Source: Silurus meridionalis
Taxonomy: Eukaryota; Chordata; Actinopteri; Siluriformes; Siluridae
Assembly (NCBI RefSeq): GCF_014805685.1
Contig: NC_060893.1
Location: 11,464,773-11,528,772 of the forward strand
DNA length: 64,000 nt
Direction of reading: 5' to 3'
The notes below the pieces were generated by a model. The model had not been told where the DNA came from. It searched no databases and worked only from the letters and a program-made list of their open reading frames with translations. Of the stretch, positions 17,153-29,655 are shown piece by piece (the stretch's first letter is position 1; each line of letters opens with the position of its first letter). The position numbers and the translations under genes are program-made.

Positions 17153-20100
17153 TGAGTGTGTGTGTGAGTGAGTATGTGTGTGTGAGTGAGTATGTGTGTG
17201 TGAGTGAGTATGTGTGTGTGTGAGTGTGTGTGTGTGAGTATGTGTGTGTGTGTGAGTATGTGTGTGTGTGAGTATGTGTGTGTGTGAGTATGTGTGTGTG
17301 TGAGTATGTGTGTGTGTGTGTGTGTGTGTGTAGTATGTGTGTGTGAGTATGTGTGTGTGTGTGTGAGTGAAATATAAGCTCACACATTTAACCTTAACTT
17401 AAGACAATTTAATCAGATCCCAGGTTTGATTCTTTTGCATAATATCTGTGAGATGTTAGATTTTTTTTCTTCTTCTATTTTTTACACTGGTTATTTTAAA
17501 ATGCGCATAGGAGTCGGTGGTTCCCCTTTAATGGTCTTCAATACCACCCTAAATGAATTCTCTTACCTTGTGCCCTGTGTTTATCTCCCTGGATCCACCA
17601 CCAGCCTAAATAGAATAAAGCTGCTAAAGATGAAATAATTATTAGTTTTGATTAGTCTAAAGTGAAATAGACAATGTTGCTTTGTTTCCTGTTAAGTTGT
17701 TTTAGATTTGGTTATACATTGTATACAGTATAGTCTGGAATTCGGCATAAAAGAAAACATACTTTTCATTAGGCAGAAACTTGTTGAGGGAAAATGTGAA
17801 TAAGTGATTGCAAGCGTGCATAAATATCATGTATATCTTTAGACACAGAGAATGAAAATGGAGCCTGTGTAGATCATTAAAAAGTAAATGAATAATTATC
17901 TCAACTCGTATTTTATTAAAATGATCCTGTATTTATTTTTTATTTTTATTATTCCTGTTTAGTGTAATTAGTGTTGCATTGTTTTATTCACTGCAAAGTT
18001 GAACCATTTTAAAAGAAATTATTGATATTTATTGATATTTATTGATATTTAGTCAAATTTGAACAGAATAAATACTGTATATACTTTGCAGGGCATTGGT
18101 AATGATGCCTAATTTGAAGAATAGTGTTGACAGCTTGTGCTAAAAAATTATATATACACCGTAATTTCCGGACTATTAAGCACACCCATATATAAGCTGC
18201 ACCCACTGAATTTTACAAAGATTTTTATTTTGAACATAAATAAGCTGCACCTGCCTATAAGCCGCAGGTGTCTACACTGAAAGTAATGAACTTTACACAG
18301 GCTTTAACGAAAGACAGTGCCTGTTACATGGTGTAACGGGTGAAATATGTTGTGTCTCTCCTTTTAGAGCAGAGCGGCATTTTGGGAATAGCCTGCCGCT
18401 GCATTTTTTCCGGTATTACTGCATGTGTGCAAGACCAAGGAATATGTTCTTATTATTTTTTGATGCTCATTTCTAAGTTTCTTTGACTAACCCGTAACGC
18501 TGTTGCCAAGAAAAATAAAAAAGCGTTTTGCAACTGCAGTTACTGAGCTATCCCATGACCCTGACTAAACCCGTTACAACGGCTTGTATCTAAACAGTAG
18601 CCTACCAAGAAAGTCATTGTTCACTGTCTTCCTCCTTCCTTTCACAACTATTTCTCTCTCGTTTTTTATTTCGCATTGTCGTGCGTTTAAAAATCCCCAT
18701 CGGTGGAAGTTTTTCTCCCGATGCCGTGCAGCTCAGAACACAGGTGAGGTGCGTTTTTAAGTTTCCGTTCGGAAATTTCATTGGTCTAATGTTATGGGGT
18801 TCAGTTTTTTGGCTTTAGGTTTGTGAAACCTCGAAAAACCCAGGAAAATCCATAAATTGGCCGCTTCGTTGTTTAAGCTGCGGGGGTCAAAACGTGGGGA
18901 AAAAGTAGCGGCTTATAGTTCGAAAAATACGGTAACATGAGAGAACTTTTTTTATTACATTTAATTCACCAAGGATTCGAATAAAAATATATAAATCAGA
19001 TGAGTAAAGACTTTTTTTTTTTTTTTTTTTTATGTTCTATTATAAATGAGCTTTTATAAATTCCTTTATAAAATGTGCATGCAGACAATTTTTGTTTCTG
19101 CTTCGGCTAGTATGTCAGTTGTACTAAATGCTTGAGCTGATCCTCATCATGAGACCTTGCATGACCATTGACCCTTCTAGTTTAAGTGTTTTACTTTCTT
19201 AGTCAGCACAACTTATATACAGAGACCTCAATAAGACAGTGTTAACTGAAATGGTGAGCACATCCACAACTAAATTAGTTGTATTCTCATGACTTTTTGA
19301 CTCCAGAAGACCTTGATCATAAGCACAGAGGAGTCACTGTTTTGTTTCATTTCATGTCAGCTCATCTAGTGTGAGTGCATTGTGAGATGGTGCTCTCCGA
19401 GCTTACAGCTATAGGAACTTTCCTGATGAAGAAATTTCTCTTTTCCACTAGGAGCTAGTGCGTCTCCTCCAGCAGACTCTGAGGACTGCTCAGTGTGATC
19501 GCCGGCCAGGAGAGATGGACATGGCTGGAGCTTTGGCTGAGAGAGATGGCCATATCCAGGCTCTGTGTGGTCACATGGAAAGACTGGCACTGGAAAAAGA
19601 GAGCCTGCAGCAGGAGCTGAAGAGCCTAAAGATCAAGGTGGGAGAAATAAACGATCAGTTGGGTATGCTGATGGAGACTATCCAGGCCAAAGATGAAGTG
19701 ATCATGAAGCTGTCACAGGAGAACAATGAAGTGAGCACTGAGGCAACCGAGTGTAGCTCTCCTTCAGACCGGGACAGACAAGAGCTCCAACATCTGAAGG
19801 TAAGCAGACCTGATAATATATAATCTAAATACTAACAAAATACTACATTATTAACACTGTATAGTTGCTACAGAATATACTATGGTGCTATACAACTAGC
19901 ACATAATTAAGACATAAGAATGTGGTGGCATATATTAAACATATACTAAGCATATATAAGATTTTGATAAACTGAGTTCCTTATTTAATATGGAAAAAAC
20001 ATCCACAGGGCACATGGGCATTTTTTGACACTCGTTATTATGACTCTCAGTGATATTATTAAACAGGATGTGAAGCATATCTTCTGAATGAATGCTGTTC

Positions 20101-23100
20101 CAATGCTGAGGTGCATTTGCTCTGATCTGGTAACTGTCAGTGGCTCAGCACCTCACTAAGACACTTCTGTTTTTTCTTTTAACCACACACCTTTAAAAAT
20201 AATTTTTTAATTTATTAAAACATCTAATATTTTACAGCAGTGATACATAACTTTTTTTCTAAGTTGTCAAAACTACTTCAGTAATCCCTGCTTTACCGCA
20301 GTTCCAATCTCTTCCCCCCGGTTTATCGCGGAATTGTGGTTGCCACATACCGTAATTTCCGGACTATTAAGTGCACCCATATATAAGCCGCACCCACTGA
20401 ATTTTACAAAGATTTTTATTTTGAACATAAATAAGCCTACACTGAAACTAATAAAGTTTACACAGGCTTTAATGAAAGACAGTGTCTGTTACACGGCTTG
20501 TATCTAAACAGTAGCCTACCAAGAAAGTCATTGTTCACTGTCTTCCTCCTTCCTTTCACAACAATTTCTCTCAAGAGTTTTTCTTTTGGCATCGTCGTGC
20601 GTTTAAAAATCACCATCGGTGAAGCTTTTCTCCCGATGCTGTGCAGCTCAGAACACAGATGAAGTGCGTTTTTTTTCATGCCCGGTTGTTTTCAGCGTGA
20701 GGTCGCCTTTCCTGTTGACAGTCCGAGTGAGCGGCAGGTCAAACGTCAGAGGAACCTTGTCCAAATTTATGATGTTGTGCGGTCTGATTAACTGGGAGCG
20801 TGATTTAATATAGAGTTTCATTGGTTAAACTTAACCCGTTTGGCAATTGAATTGGTCTACTGTTACGGGGCTCAGTGTTTTGGCAGCATGAAGCTTGTGA
20901 AACCGGGAAAACCCCCGGAAAAATCCATAAATTAGCTGATTCATTGTTTAAGCCACAAGGTTCAAAGCATGGGGAAAAAGTAGCGGCTTATAGTCCGGAA
21001 AATATGGGTAACTAATTTGTTTAGCTGATGTTCACGGTCTCTCGTGGATAGACCAAAAAACGTATAGATAATTGTTTTTGTGGCGTTTTATGTTGAAATA
21101 ATGAAATTTATTAATACAAATATAATTCTTAAATGAAGTAAAATGTTAATATAGTACAGAACTGTTTACATAAAATAGCATTTTTGGGGTGGCATCCATT
21201 TATCTTGGGTACGTCTTGGAGCGTAACTACCGCCATAAACAGGGATTACTATAAAATGTTAGTGATAAAATGTATAAAATTATCCTGGAAATTTTTACTC
21301 AGGTTTTGCAGTGTTTTTATTTTTTACTAGTTTTACTTGAAGCACTTGAAGTCACTGGTGGGCATATAATGAGCATTCTTGTACTTTTTGGTGTTTCAGG
21401 ACAGTCTTCAGGGCTACAAATCCCAGAATAATTTCCTGAACAAAGAAATCCTTGAATTGACAGTGTTACGAAGGAAAGCTGAAAACAGAGAGAAGTTTCT
21501 AGAGGCAAAAGTGAGTGTAAATGTGTTATTGTTGTTTTTTTTTTTTTTTTTCCTTTTTGTTAATTCATCTTGTAGTGTAGAGATTTTTTTTACCGCTCTG
21601 CCTATATCTTTGCCCTCTTTCATTTGCACATTCTCTTGGTTTCAATGCAGTACAGTGCTCTGGAGGCCAAGCTGTGCCAGGTGGAGAGTAAGTACTTGGT
21701 TCTCCTGCAGGAGGTAAAGACTCCAGTTTGCTCCTCATCTGAGCAGGGCCCAAGCAGAGATGTCATTTCTAGACTGCTGGAGGATGCTCTGCAGGTGGAG
21801 AGCTCTGATCAGCACGAGCACATGATTCTCAAGCCCCATCCTGTCAGGTAGAACAATTTTTACTTTATTGTTCAAACATCTGCTTCTGTGATGCTGAGAT
21901 TAGCCCATAATTATAAAGTTTCTGTTCCTAATATTCAGCAAGATTTCAGCAATATTTTTGCATGGATATTCACATATTTAATAAATATACAATTCCTTAT
22001 TACTTACTAGAATAAATATGTAATGTACTTATGCAATATACTTATGGTAATATCAGTTTATTTCATATATGTATTTTCTATAGTCACATATCATGGAATG
22101 ATAATGCACCTATTTGATGGAGGAACTTAGAATGTTTCTAAGCACCAAAATTATTATTTTTATTTTATTTTATTTAAACCATAATTCCTATTAAGGTGTA
22201 AATTATCTCACAGACAAACAAAACTAGTAAGAACATACATATAGATACATACATACACACATCTACGAGGTACAGGTTTTATTCCCTTTAAGGAAATATG
22301 TGTTGATGTAAATCTTCTTTCCTTTTTAGTGAGTATGACATATATGGCTTCAAAACAGTTCCAGAGGAGGAGGATGAGGAAGAGAAGCTGGTAGCCAAAG
22401 TTAGAGCTTTAGAGCTCCGATCTCTTTCTTTAACTGACCAGGAAGTGTCTGTTGGAGTGAAATGGGAAAACTACCTGGCTGGTACCATAAACAGGGAGCC
22501 AGTGCGCTCTCCTGAGCTAAAGGCTTTAATTCGCAATGGTGTTCCTCACGTGCATCGCTCCAGAGTCTGGAGCTGTTGTGTTAACTTCCATGTGAAGAAG
22601 ATCCGCGAGTGCCAGAAGCCAAATTACTATGAGAGCCTGTTGTGCACAGCAAGGGAAAAACCAAACCCAGCTTCAAAACAGATAGAGCTGGACCTGCTGC
22701 GTACACTGCCCAATAACAAGCATTATGCCTCACCTTCAGCTGATGGCATCCAGAAACTTCGAAACGTGCTGCTGGCATTCTCCTGGAGAAACCCAGACAT
22801 TGGATACTGTCAGGGACTTAACAGGTAAACAAACTTGTAAATGAGACTGCTGTATAACATTAAGTATATAGCACCCTTGATGTACTGGTAATGTAGCCCA
22901 AAGCTACTGCTATATTGGTGAGATATTGAAAATCATCATGTATATTTATTAATTTTAAAGTTGCGATAACCTTATTTCACTGTTTCTTCATTATTTATTT
23001 AAATCCTTTTAGGCTAGCAGCAATAGCTCTTCTCTATCTAGAGCAGGAGGAGGCTTTCTGGTGTCTCATCACCATTGTGGAAGTTTTCATGCCACGAGAC

Positions 23101-26100
23101 TATTACACCAAGACTCTTCTTGGCTCACAGGTACTATTAATAGCCTTTTTTTATATTGGAAAAATGTTAGAACTACTTCAGTTGGAGTAAGTCCAATTAA
23201 CATGTGACTTTTAGATGACTGTGATTCATTAGTTAGCCCTGTTCTTTACCTGTTCTGTGCCATTTCCTTTATCACAGTATTATTTCGTGTTCAAACATAT
23301 ATTTAATTGAGATGTTTAGTATGGGTGTAATATTTTTTAATCATGATATGAAGCTCTAAGATGACTTGATTTTTCTTGAAATTAGTGTAGAAATTAGGCA
23401 AAATGGTGCACAGTCCACACTGGGGGAAACAGTAAGTTATCACTTTGTGTCATAACTAAGGCCAGGACATGTACTATATAATGCTTTTGCTGTAATAATA
23501 ATAATGCAGTAGGTAGCAGAAAAGTAAAAAAAAAGACCGGAAATTGCAGCTGGGTCTTATAAACCACTTCTCATTCTGCTTTTTATATTTTGCTTTTTTC
23601 TTCGGTCAGATATTTTGTTTTGTTGTAGCTTTTTATTTTATGCCAGTGGTCTTCTGTCCTTTTTAAAGAATTTTGTTTGATCTTTTTGTACATTTCATTA
23701 CTGTAGAGTTTGTAGATCGTATTTGTGCAGCCTTAAAGAGGTTACAATGCCCTTAAACTCTCATATTCTGTTATTGAGAGGTAGAATTAGCATTCCTGTA
23801 GTTTCTAAGTAATAATTTTATTCACCAAAACTCATTTTTATTTAAAGACTTCATTGTAAAATCTGATATCTTACTGATTAGTTAATGCGTGTTTGAGCAC
23901 TGTAGTGTAAATAATATGTTAGATTTATGGCAGAATGCATGTAAAACAGTATATTTTTTGGACTGCAGGTTGACCAGCGTGTGTTTAAGGACCTGATGAA
24001 TGAGAAGCTGCCAAGACTTCATGCTCATTTCGAGCAGCATAAAGTGGACTTTTCTCTCATCACCTTCAACTGGTTCCTGGTGATGTTTGTGGACAGTGTG
24101 GTCAGTGACATTCTCTTCAAGATATGGGATGCGCTTCTCTATGAGGGACCCAAGGTAAGAATGACTATGTGCAGCATGTTGTTTATGATTTCAAAATGCT
24201 TCTGTAACAGTATAGATATGCTGCATTAATCATAGTGTGCGATGAAATGATCACATCGCAATTGTGTCTCTTTTTTAAGAAAATAAAGAAATAAAGAAAT
24301 AAATACTATGTAAATGTATTTTAATATAATTAACATCCAGTTCCTTTCAGTGTTTATCTTCTCAAAAATGTAGGCTAGATTTCAAATGCTCCTTTTTTTT
24401 GCTGCATGTCATGTCTTTTTATTATGCAGGGGTGTGACACTGTAGGAAATGCTTTGACTGATTCATTTGACAGTGATCGTCAGAGTGAGGCCTCTATTGC
24501 CACTCTGAGCATGTTTAATAACTGGGTCATACATGATGGCTATCGAAAGCAAAGAGCAACACGGCATTGCTGACCAGACTTAAATGATACAGTTTAGGAT
24601 AAATAGTGCTGTACCTTTTTTTTTTTATTTTTTAAGTGCTTATGCAACATGATCAATTCCTGGATATACATAGTACAATACAATAGTCAAGTGGGCAGTC
24701 AAGATTCACAAATGTAAAAACAAATCAATAGTCAACATTTACAAATCAAGTGAATTCAATTTATATTTTATAATATAGATTATAATTTATTCAAATTCAA
24801 AGTCAAAGAAGTGATTTTTATAAGAACGTCTAATACAGTGTATGATTCTTTTTAAAATGGTGCTCTGAACAAACACAGGATTTTTAAGCTTAGCTCACCT
24901 GATAAAACTTGCTTGTTTTATATTGGGGTGTGCATTTAACTGTCTGAGGCACCAGTATTTCTAAATTAAACACAAGTGTATTAAAATTACTATTCAAATT
25001 TGTTCTGCCCTGTGTGCACATAAAGTCAGCAACAAACTACAAAACTAGAAAAATAAATGTCTCGCTATCAAGACAAAAAAAAATCTTTGAGGGTTGTGTT
25101 TTTTCATATTTATGCAGGTAGAGTGGATAAAAGAGATTTCATTTTCGAGAATGTTTAAAAGTCATAAACTACTATGAGCACATTCAGGGTTAAGATTACT
25201 GCGATTTAAACCAAATGCAAAGCAAGGCATGACGGACTCTCTGCTGTGCTTTTGATTTTATGTCAGCTTCTTGCATGAAGTGTTCCTGTATGCTTCAAAT
25301 ACACCAGATGACAGATGTGCGTCGCAGTTTTATGGTTAGAGTAAGCTTAAATATTACCATTTGGCAGAGGGCAAATCCTGACCATGTCTATTGTTTCATG
25401 TCACAGATGATCATGGTGTTGATAAATCCAGAAAAAAAACTGATGTCTCTAAAGAAAAAAGTGTAAACAGTCACTGAAAACTAAAACACTCTTAGTAAAC
25501 CTGACGCAAAACGTTTAAATGTCATGCATACAGATTTGGTTATTATTAGGCCATTTAAGGGAGCAAGAATAGAGTAGTACCGTAGACCTAACAAGAACAG
25601 AGTTTTTCTGAATTGATGATAAATCAAAAGTCCCCTGAACAGTAAGGGTTCGCTTTTAGCCCTGGCCCTAATATCCCTCAGGGAGTTCACCTGGTGTGCT
25701 GTATTAAAAATCTAATCTAGATCTTTAAAAAAACAAACCAAAAAAAAAAAAGCGCCGCAAAAATGTAATTAAATGAACTGTTGTGCCTCCATGGCAAAGG
25801 CTATTCGATCATAATTAACACCTGACATGTTTGAGACATGAGGTATTTTCTCAAGAGCCGTGCTGCCTGGTCAGTGGTCAGAACGTTTTCAATTCCTTTT
25901 CTTTTTTGGGGATTTGTTCCTTCTGTGTTAAGTGAAATGTATCTCAGTGTGGTTTTAGTGCTGAATTTCATGACAATACCACTGCGGTGTTTTAGATGTA
26001 GTGGTATGTTTTGGGATATGAATGCTTCCTTTTTCTCTCCTCACTGTCCCCTTTCTATTTTATTGTTAAAGTGTAATTTCAGTCTTATATACCTGTGAGA

Positions 26101-26632
26101 ATCTTCAGGACTTTTCTGTACTTTGTGGTAGATTGTATTAAGGAGAGAAAAGAAATTGATATTTTGTTTATCAATAATATGGTCATTTATATTTTTATAT
26201 TTAATTTTTTTTAACCTTCACAGATCATTTTTCGCTTTGCACTCGCTCTCTTCAAGTGCAAAGAGGAAGAGTTTTTGAAGTTGCAAGACCCCATGTCCAT
26301 TTTTAAGTATCTTCGATACTTCACACGGACAATTCTTGATGCAAGGTGAAGTGTTTTTATAGGAGTTTATTTGTTGAAATTTATAAAACACTGATGTTTT
26401 AGATTTATTAACATACAAATATTTTCTCTCTTGCAGAAAGCTGATGCAAATGGCTTTTGTGGACATGAACCCATTTCCCTTAAGGCAAATCCAAAACCGT
26501 CGAACCTTTCATCTGGAGAAGGTTCGACTTGAGCTCACGGAGCTGGAAGCCATTCGCCAGACATTCTTGCGCGAGAGAGAGACCTCGCAAGATGGACGCA
26601 CACTTATCAGTGATGACGAGGAGGACACCTAA
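8769..26632 (+). CDS. TBC1D2B: TBC1 domain family member 2B (Rab GTPase-activating protein), complete, 13 coding exons
   Basis: Predicted Rab-GAP of the TBC1D2/Armus group, which acts on endosomal membranes. Exons: 8769-9110, 12428-12578, 13355-13505, 15538-15710, 15913-16139, 19452-19799, 21400-21510, 21651-21847, 22330-22824, 23013-23130, 23969-24154, 26224-26345, 26437-26632. All are GT-AG and phase-consistent; total 938 residues (human about 963). A PH domain spans about 38-132 (LCGYLNKLAGKGPLKGY start). Coiled coil lies about 320-540, including GMLMETIQAKDEV. The TBC domain starts near G637 (NGVPHVHRSRVW); R691 in IELDLLRTLPNN is the arginine finger and Q728 in YCQGLN the glutamine finger, so GAP activity looks intact. 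The protein ends in an acidic SDDEEDT as in human. The first in-frame ATG is at 8769; the frame is open upstream to a stop at 8625 without another ATG. TBC1D2 is the alternative, but the SH2D7 neighbour favours TBC1D2B. Confidence 0.93.
9111..12427 (+). other. TBC1D2B: TBC1D2B intron 1
   Basis: AT-rich intron with poly-A and poly-T runs (for example 9739-9760 and 11950-11972). It contains one degenerate dispersed repeat (10330-10530) and possibly a piece of the same family near 12200-12270. No nested gene was recognised. Confidence 0.7.
10330..10530 (+). repeat. Degenerate dispersed fish repeat
   Basis: Phrases such as ccaaaaacatg, ctggtgtcccattccagg and cctaggatatgtcccagatcc match the pattern of a very common teleost dispersed repeat (a consensus like 'tggcgtcccatccaggg ... 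ggataggctccggatcc'). It is heavily diverged. I cannot assign its class from the sequence alone. A diverged copy in reverse orientation lies at 27010-27250. Confidence 0.45.
13506..15537 (+). other. TBC1D2B: TBC1D2B intron 3
   Basis: AT-rich intron with poly-T tracts (13685-13702, 14895-14935). Its last 50 nt form a (TC)n tract (15491-15530) that serves as an unusually long polypyrimidine tract for the acceptor at 15537. No nested gene was seen. Confidence 0.65.
17049..17371. repeat. Long compound GT microsatellite
   Basis: About 320 nt of GT repeat in a TBC1D2B intron. The first 60 nt are pure GT; after that, GAGT and GAGTAT interruptions recur at fairly regular spacing, giving a higher-order pattern. 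The open frames across it are Thr-His repeats without coding meaning. Confidence 0.95.
18160..18935. mobile_element. Inverted-terminal-repeat DNA element, copy 1 (non-autonomous)
   Basis: The left end reads ccgtaatttccggactatta and the right end cttatagttcgaaaaatacg. These are imperfect inverted repeats, with ataagc(c)gc motifs just inside both ends. The element is about 775 bp, has no transposase frame and lies in a TBC1D2B intron. A related copy lies at 20350-21010 and a fragment at 43814-43900. The ends are familiar as an abundant fish repeat, but I do not assign a superfamily. No clean target duplication was seen. Confidence 0.7.
20350..21010. mobile_element. Inverted-terminal-repeat DNA element, copy 2
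   Basis: Begins taccgtaatttccggactat and ends ttatagtccggaaaatatgg, again an imperfect inverted terminal repeat. The interior matches copy 1 in several blocks (for example gtatctaaacagtagcctac and ttcctccttcctttcacaac) but is shorter by internal deletions. It lies in the TBC1D2B intron before the exon at 21400. Confidence 0.7.
24430..24573 (+). CDS. TBC1D2B: Candidate alternative last exon of TBC1D2B
   Basis: In the 2-kb intron after the exon ending at 24154, a pyrimidine-rich acceptor (ttattatgcag) is followed by 144 nt that stay open in exactly the phase left by that exon (phase 0) and then stop. The 47 residues include DSFDSDRQSEASIATLSMFN, which looks like real protein rather than random translation. 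Use of this exon would replace the last 105 residues and remove the end of the TBC fold, giving about 880 residues. I recall a shorter human TBC1D2B isoform with a different C-terminus but could not check that it is this exon. Confidence 0.6.
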   Translation, partial: GCDTVGNALTDSFDSDRQSEASIATLSMFNNWVIHDGYRKQRATRHC

Positions 26633-28820
26633 ACCTTTATTTCTTCTTCTTTATTAACAGTTTTAAATATTTACAGTAAGTGATCTGTATGGTGAAGTCT
26701 TTTCACTTGAAACAGCAAAGAATCTTAAAGAATCGATCCAGCCTTTTCCTTTCCAAAAGTTGTCAATTCTGGTTGATCTTTTGAATTAAATTTATTTTTT
26801 AAAGATCAGGCCACATATTGATAATAATCTCATCTTACAGTGGGCATAAGTTTACCTTGACAAAATTTCATTCACCAGTGTTATCACAATCAAACATCTA
26901 TGATTTACACTTTATTGATCGTCAACTGTTTACGGTTTTATTTTATGCTCATATTAGCTTTGTGCATTATTTTCTGTTATTCATGTTCATTCATTTATGT
27001 CTAGTAACTTTTACCCTGGTCAGTGCTGCATTGGATTCATATCATATGCTGGAAACAAGGAGCATGATACTCGATTATACCCTGGATAGGCTGTCCAACC
27101 ACATCTCTCTCTCTCTCTCGCTCTCTCGCGCTCTCTCTCTCATACACACACACACAAAAACATGCATTAGAGTCAATTTAAAGTAAGACTGCATGTTTTT
27201 AGATATGAGAAAACCCAAAGCAACCCAGGGATAACATAAAACACACACACCTGTTAGTGTAGCACCATTACACTGATTTTGCTTGTTAAATTCAATATTC
27301 CAGGTTTTGATTGTCCAAAATATTCTTGGTACTTCTTTTACTGTTTTCATTTCCTTATGAAGCACTTAAATCACTTTAAATAATGGACATTCACCTAGTT
27401 CAGGGAAGCTGAAGATGCTATAGGTTGAACTAAGAAGTAGTGAATTCTTTCCTTGTGTGCATGTATCTGCAGTAGCTCAGTTAACATTTTTGCTACAGTC
27501 ATGTGGTGACACTTAGCTGCTGGAAAACAATCTTTGGACAATGCACATCATTTAATCTGTCAGAGCCATGCTGCCTATTTTCTGTTTGAGTGACGTTTCG
27601 AACTGGCTTTGGTCTAGTTTGATTTTTCATCTGTCAAGATTCAGACATATATTCAGTGCTGTTTAATTTGTGTGTTATTCAAGTGTTTAGTTCAGGATTT
27701 TTATAAATTGACATTTGTGGAATTGAATTTTGACTGCAACAAATTTATAAAACTGAAAACAATTTCCTAAATGTATTGATACAATTTATGAACATTAACA
27801 TGACCAGCAGGCTCGTGTTTTGGTATTGATTGAATGAGGTTTACCACCTAGCAGTATGTAGACTTTTTTAATGATGATGAAAATAATAATAATAATAATA
27901 ATAATATTAATAATAATATTTTATGTGCAACAACAACACACATTTCAATCCTTAGGCACATTGCCTTTTTAGTGTTTCATTAAGTTAAAAAATGAATTTA
28001 CATGGAAATTCACAGCCTGTGTGATGAGGGACAATGAATGTTAGCCTGTTGCCCTTTTATAATGCTGGCTTTATTTTTTATGTTTTTCTTATTCTATATT
28101 TTTAAAGGACTTAATTTCAATTTGCAACATTTATACTTGTATCAGGGATATTATATCCAGTTTACTGTGATGTGTACCAGTATTTTCCCATAGGTTATCT
28201 GACCGGTCACTCCCTCCCAATTTAATATCAGATATTGATCAGTATAAAACCCTTTGCATTTGACGAAAAAGAAATCAGTTTAATCTTAAATCAAAGCTGT
28301 GAATTTTTTGTTGTTGTTGGGGGGAGCAGGTCTCCCAGAATAGCATAGTTTTTGGCATTTTTTTTTTTACTAGGATTTTGAGAAGACCTAAACATTTCCA
28401 CAGTGTACTTGAAATTATTTCTTTATATTTGTATTCCCAACATTGTAATAATTTCACTTTGTATTAAGGACATTTGTAGTGCACTGCCCATGATATTTGG
28501 CCAAAATCATAACATTTCTTGTCTAAACCTTTGTATTTTTTCTATATGAATTACCTATAGGCCTTGTTGTTTAAGCAGATACATTTTATCATTGTCTTTT
28601 CCACTGCTTTTCTTGAATAAGCTAGCATGTCTTATTTGCATTGTTATTGTTCAGCAATGCATTGCACTGCTGTTTGCATCATTGTGTATCTATTCCTCCT
28701 ATATATGAAACAATGTAGAAATCAAGTAATGCATTTAAATGTATCAAGTATTTCATTGTGTAATCGTATTTGTCTCGTCTGCCCATATGACCTGATCAAT
28801 AAATCTCAGCAGCATTAAGT
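26633..28820 (+). other. TBC1D2B: TBC1D2B 3' UTR with polyadenylation signal
   Basis: No further coding exon follows the stop. An AATAAA at 28798-28803 is the best candidate for the distal polyadenylation signal. The region includes a degenerate repeat (27010-27250) and an (AAT)n stretch near 27882-27920. The true 3' end was not established. Confidence 0.5.
27010..27250 (-). repeat. Reverse-oriented degenerate copy of the dispersed fish repeat, with a TC/CA microsatellite
   Basis: Contains taccctggataggctgtcc, then (TC)n-(CA)n at 27102-27156, then gcatgtttttagatatgagaaaaccc. Read on this strand these are the opposite-sense equivalents of the landmarks at 10330-10530. It lies in the TBC1D2B 3' UTR. 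Confidence 0.4.
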
Positions 28821-29469
28821 TAATTGCTGTTTCATTGGTGACGTGTGTTATATGTGCAGGCATGCCTGTTTTTTTTTTGTTTTTTTTTCTGGCTAAGGGT
28901 TGTATAGCGGAAGGAGACTACAGGTCAGACCAACAAGGAAACTGAAAATAGGATAACGCTGCAGCAGGACAATACCTTGAGGTTCACCTCAAGTTCCTTC
29001 CTGTTATTTATCCTTACTATAGTCAAGTCCTTGCTGACTATATGGAGAATTCATCTCCATATCCACTCTCAATGTTCTCTACATGATATTTTATAAGTAT
29101 TATAATGTTTTTATTGTCGTGCAAGTACCTTCTCCTGCAGGTGGCAGTATTTCCTCTTGCCAAGTTTTATTCAGACGGGACAAGTTCTTCATTAAAAATG
29201 TAGTTTACTAGAAATGTCTTGATACTGCATAAGTGTACTGTAACTAATCAAGAAAGTTATACACTTCTTTTTTATGGAAAGACTGTTTTGTTTTGTTTTT
29301 TCCTCTGAGCAAACTGACACCTAAATATAAAATGCCGTTATCTTACAATACTACATTTGTATAGTATTAAACTATAATCTAATACAGAATAGTATTCTAG
29401 GTATTAAAGCTAGGTTGTTATTTAAGTGGCTGACCTCAGTATTATGCTACAGAATAGACCTCGCTATTT

Positions 29470-29655
29470 ACAGCTTGCGCATGCGCAAAACAAACTATGC
29501 AGGCGCGTGCACTCAAGTGAAGTCAGTCACTCGGTAAAGAAGCGCGAGCGGCGCGTCTACGGCGCAACCGGGAGCGGAGTTCACAACTGCGCATAGTATA
29601 CTATCACCGAAACAGAAAAACAGAGGGGAAAAAGTGCACAGAGTAAAGAATAAAG
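29470..29655 (+). promoter_or_regulatory. DAPK2: CpG-rich promoter and non-coding exon 1 of DAPK2, with NRF1-type site
   Basis: A short CpG-rich island (about 29476-29590) starts with a perfect palindrome TGCGCATGCGCA at 29476-29487, an NRF1-type site. The island leads into a purine-rich leader that ends at 29655 before a good donor (GTAAGG). No long open frame is present, so I read it as 5' UTR exon 1 spliced to the coding exon near 30.7 kb. The transcription start is not determined. Confidence 0.6.

Noticed and set aside
16958..17387. Long Thr-His open frames of 127-141 residues
   Set aside because: Pure translation of the GT microsatellite on the opposite strand.
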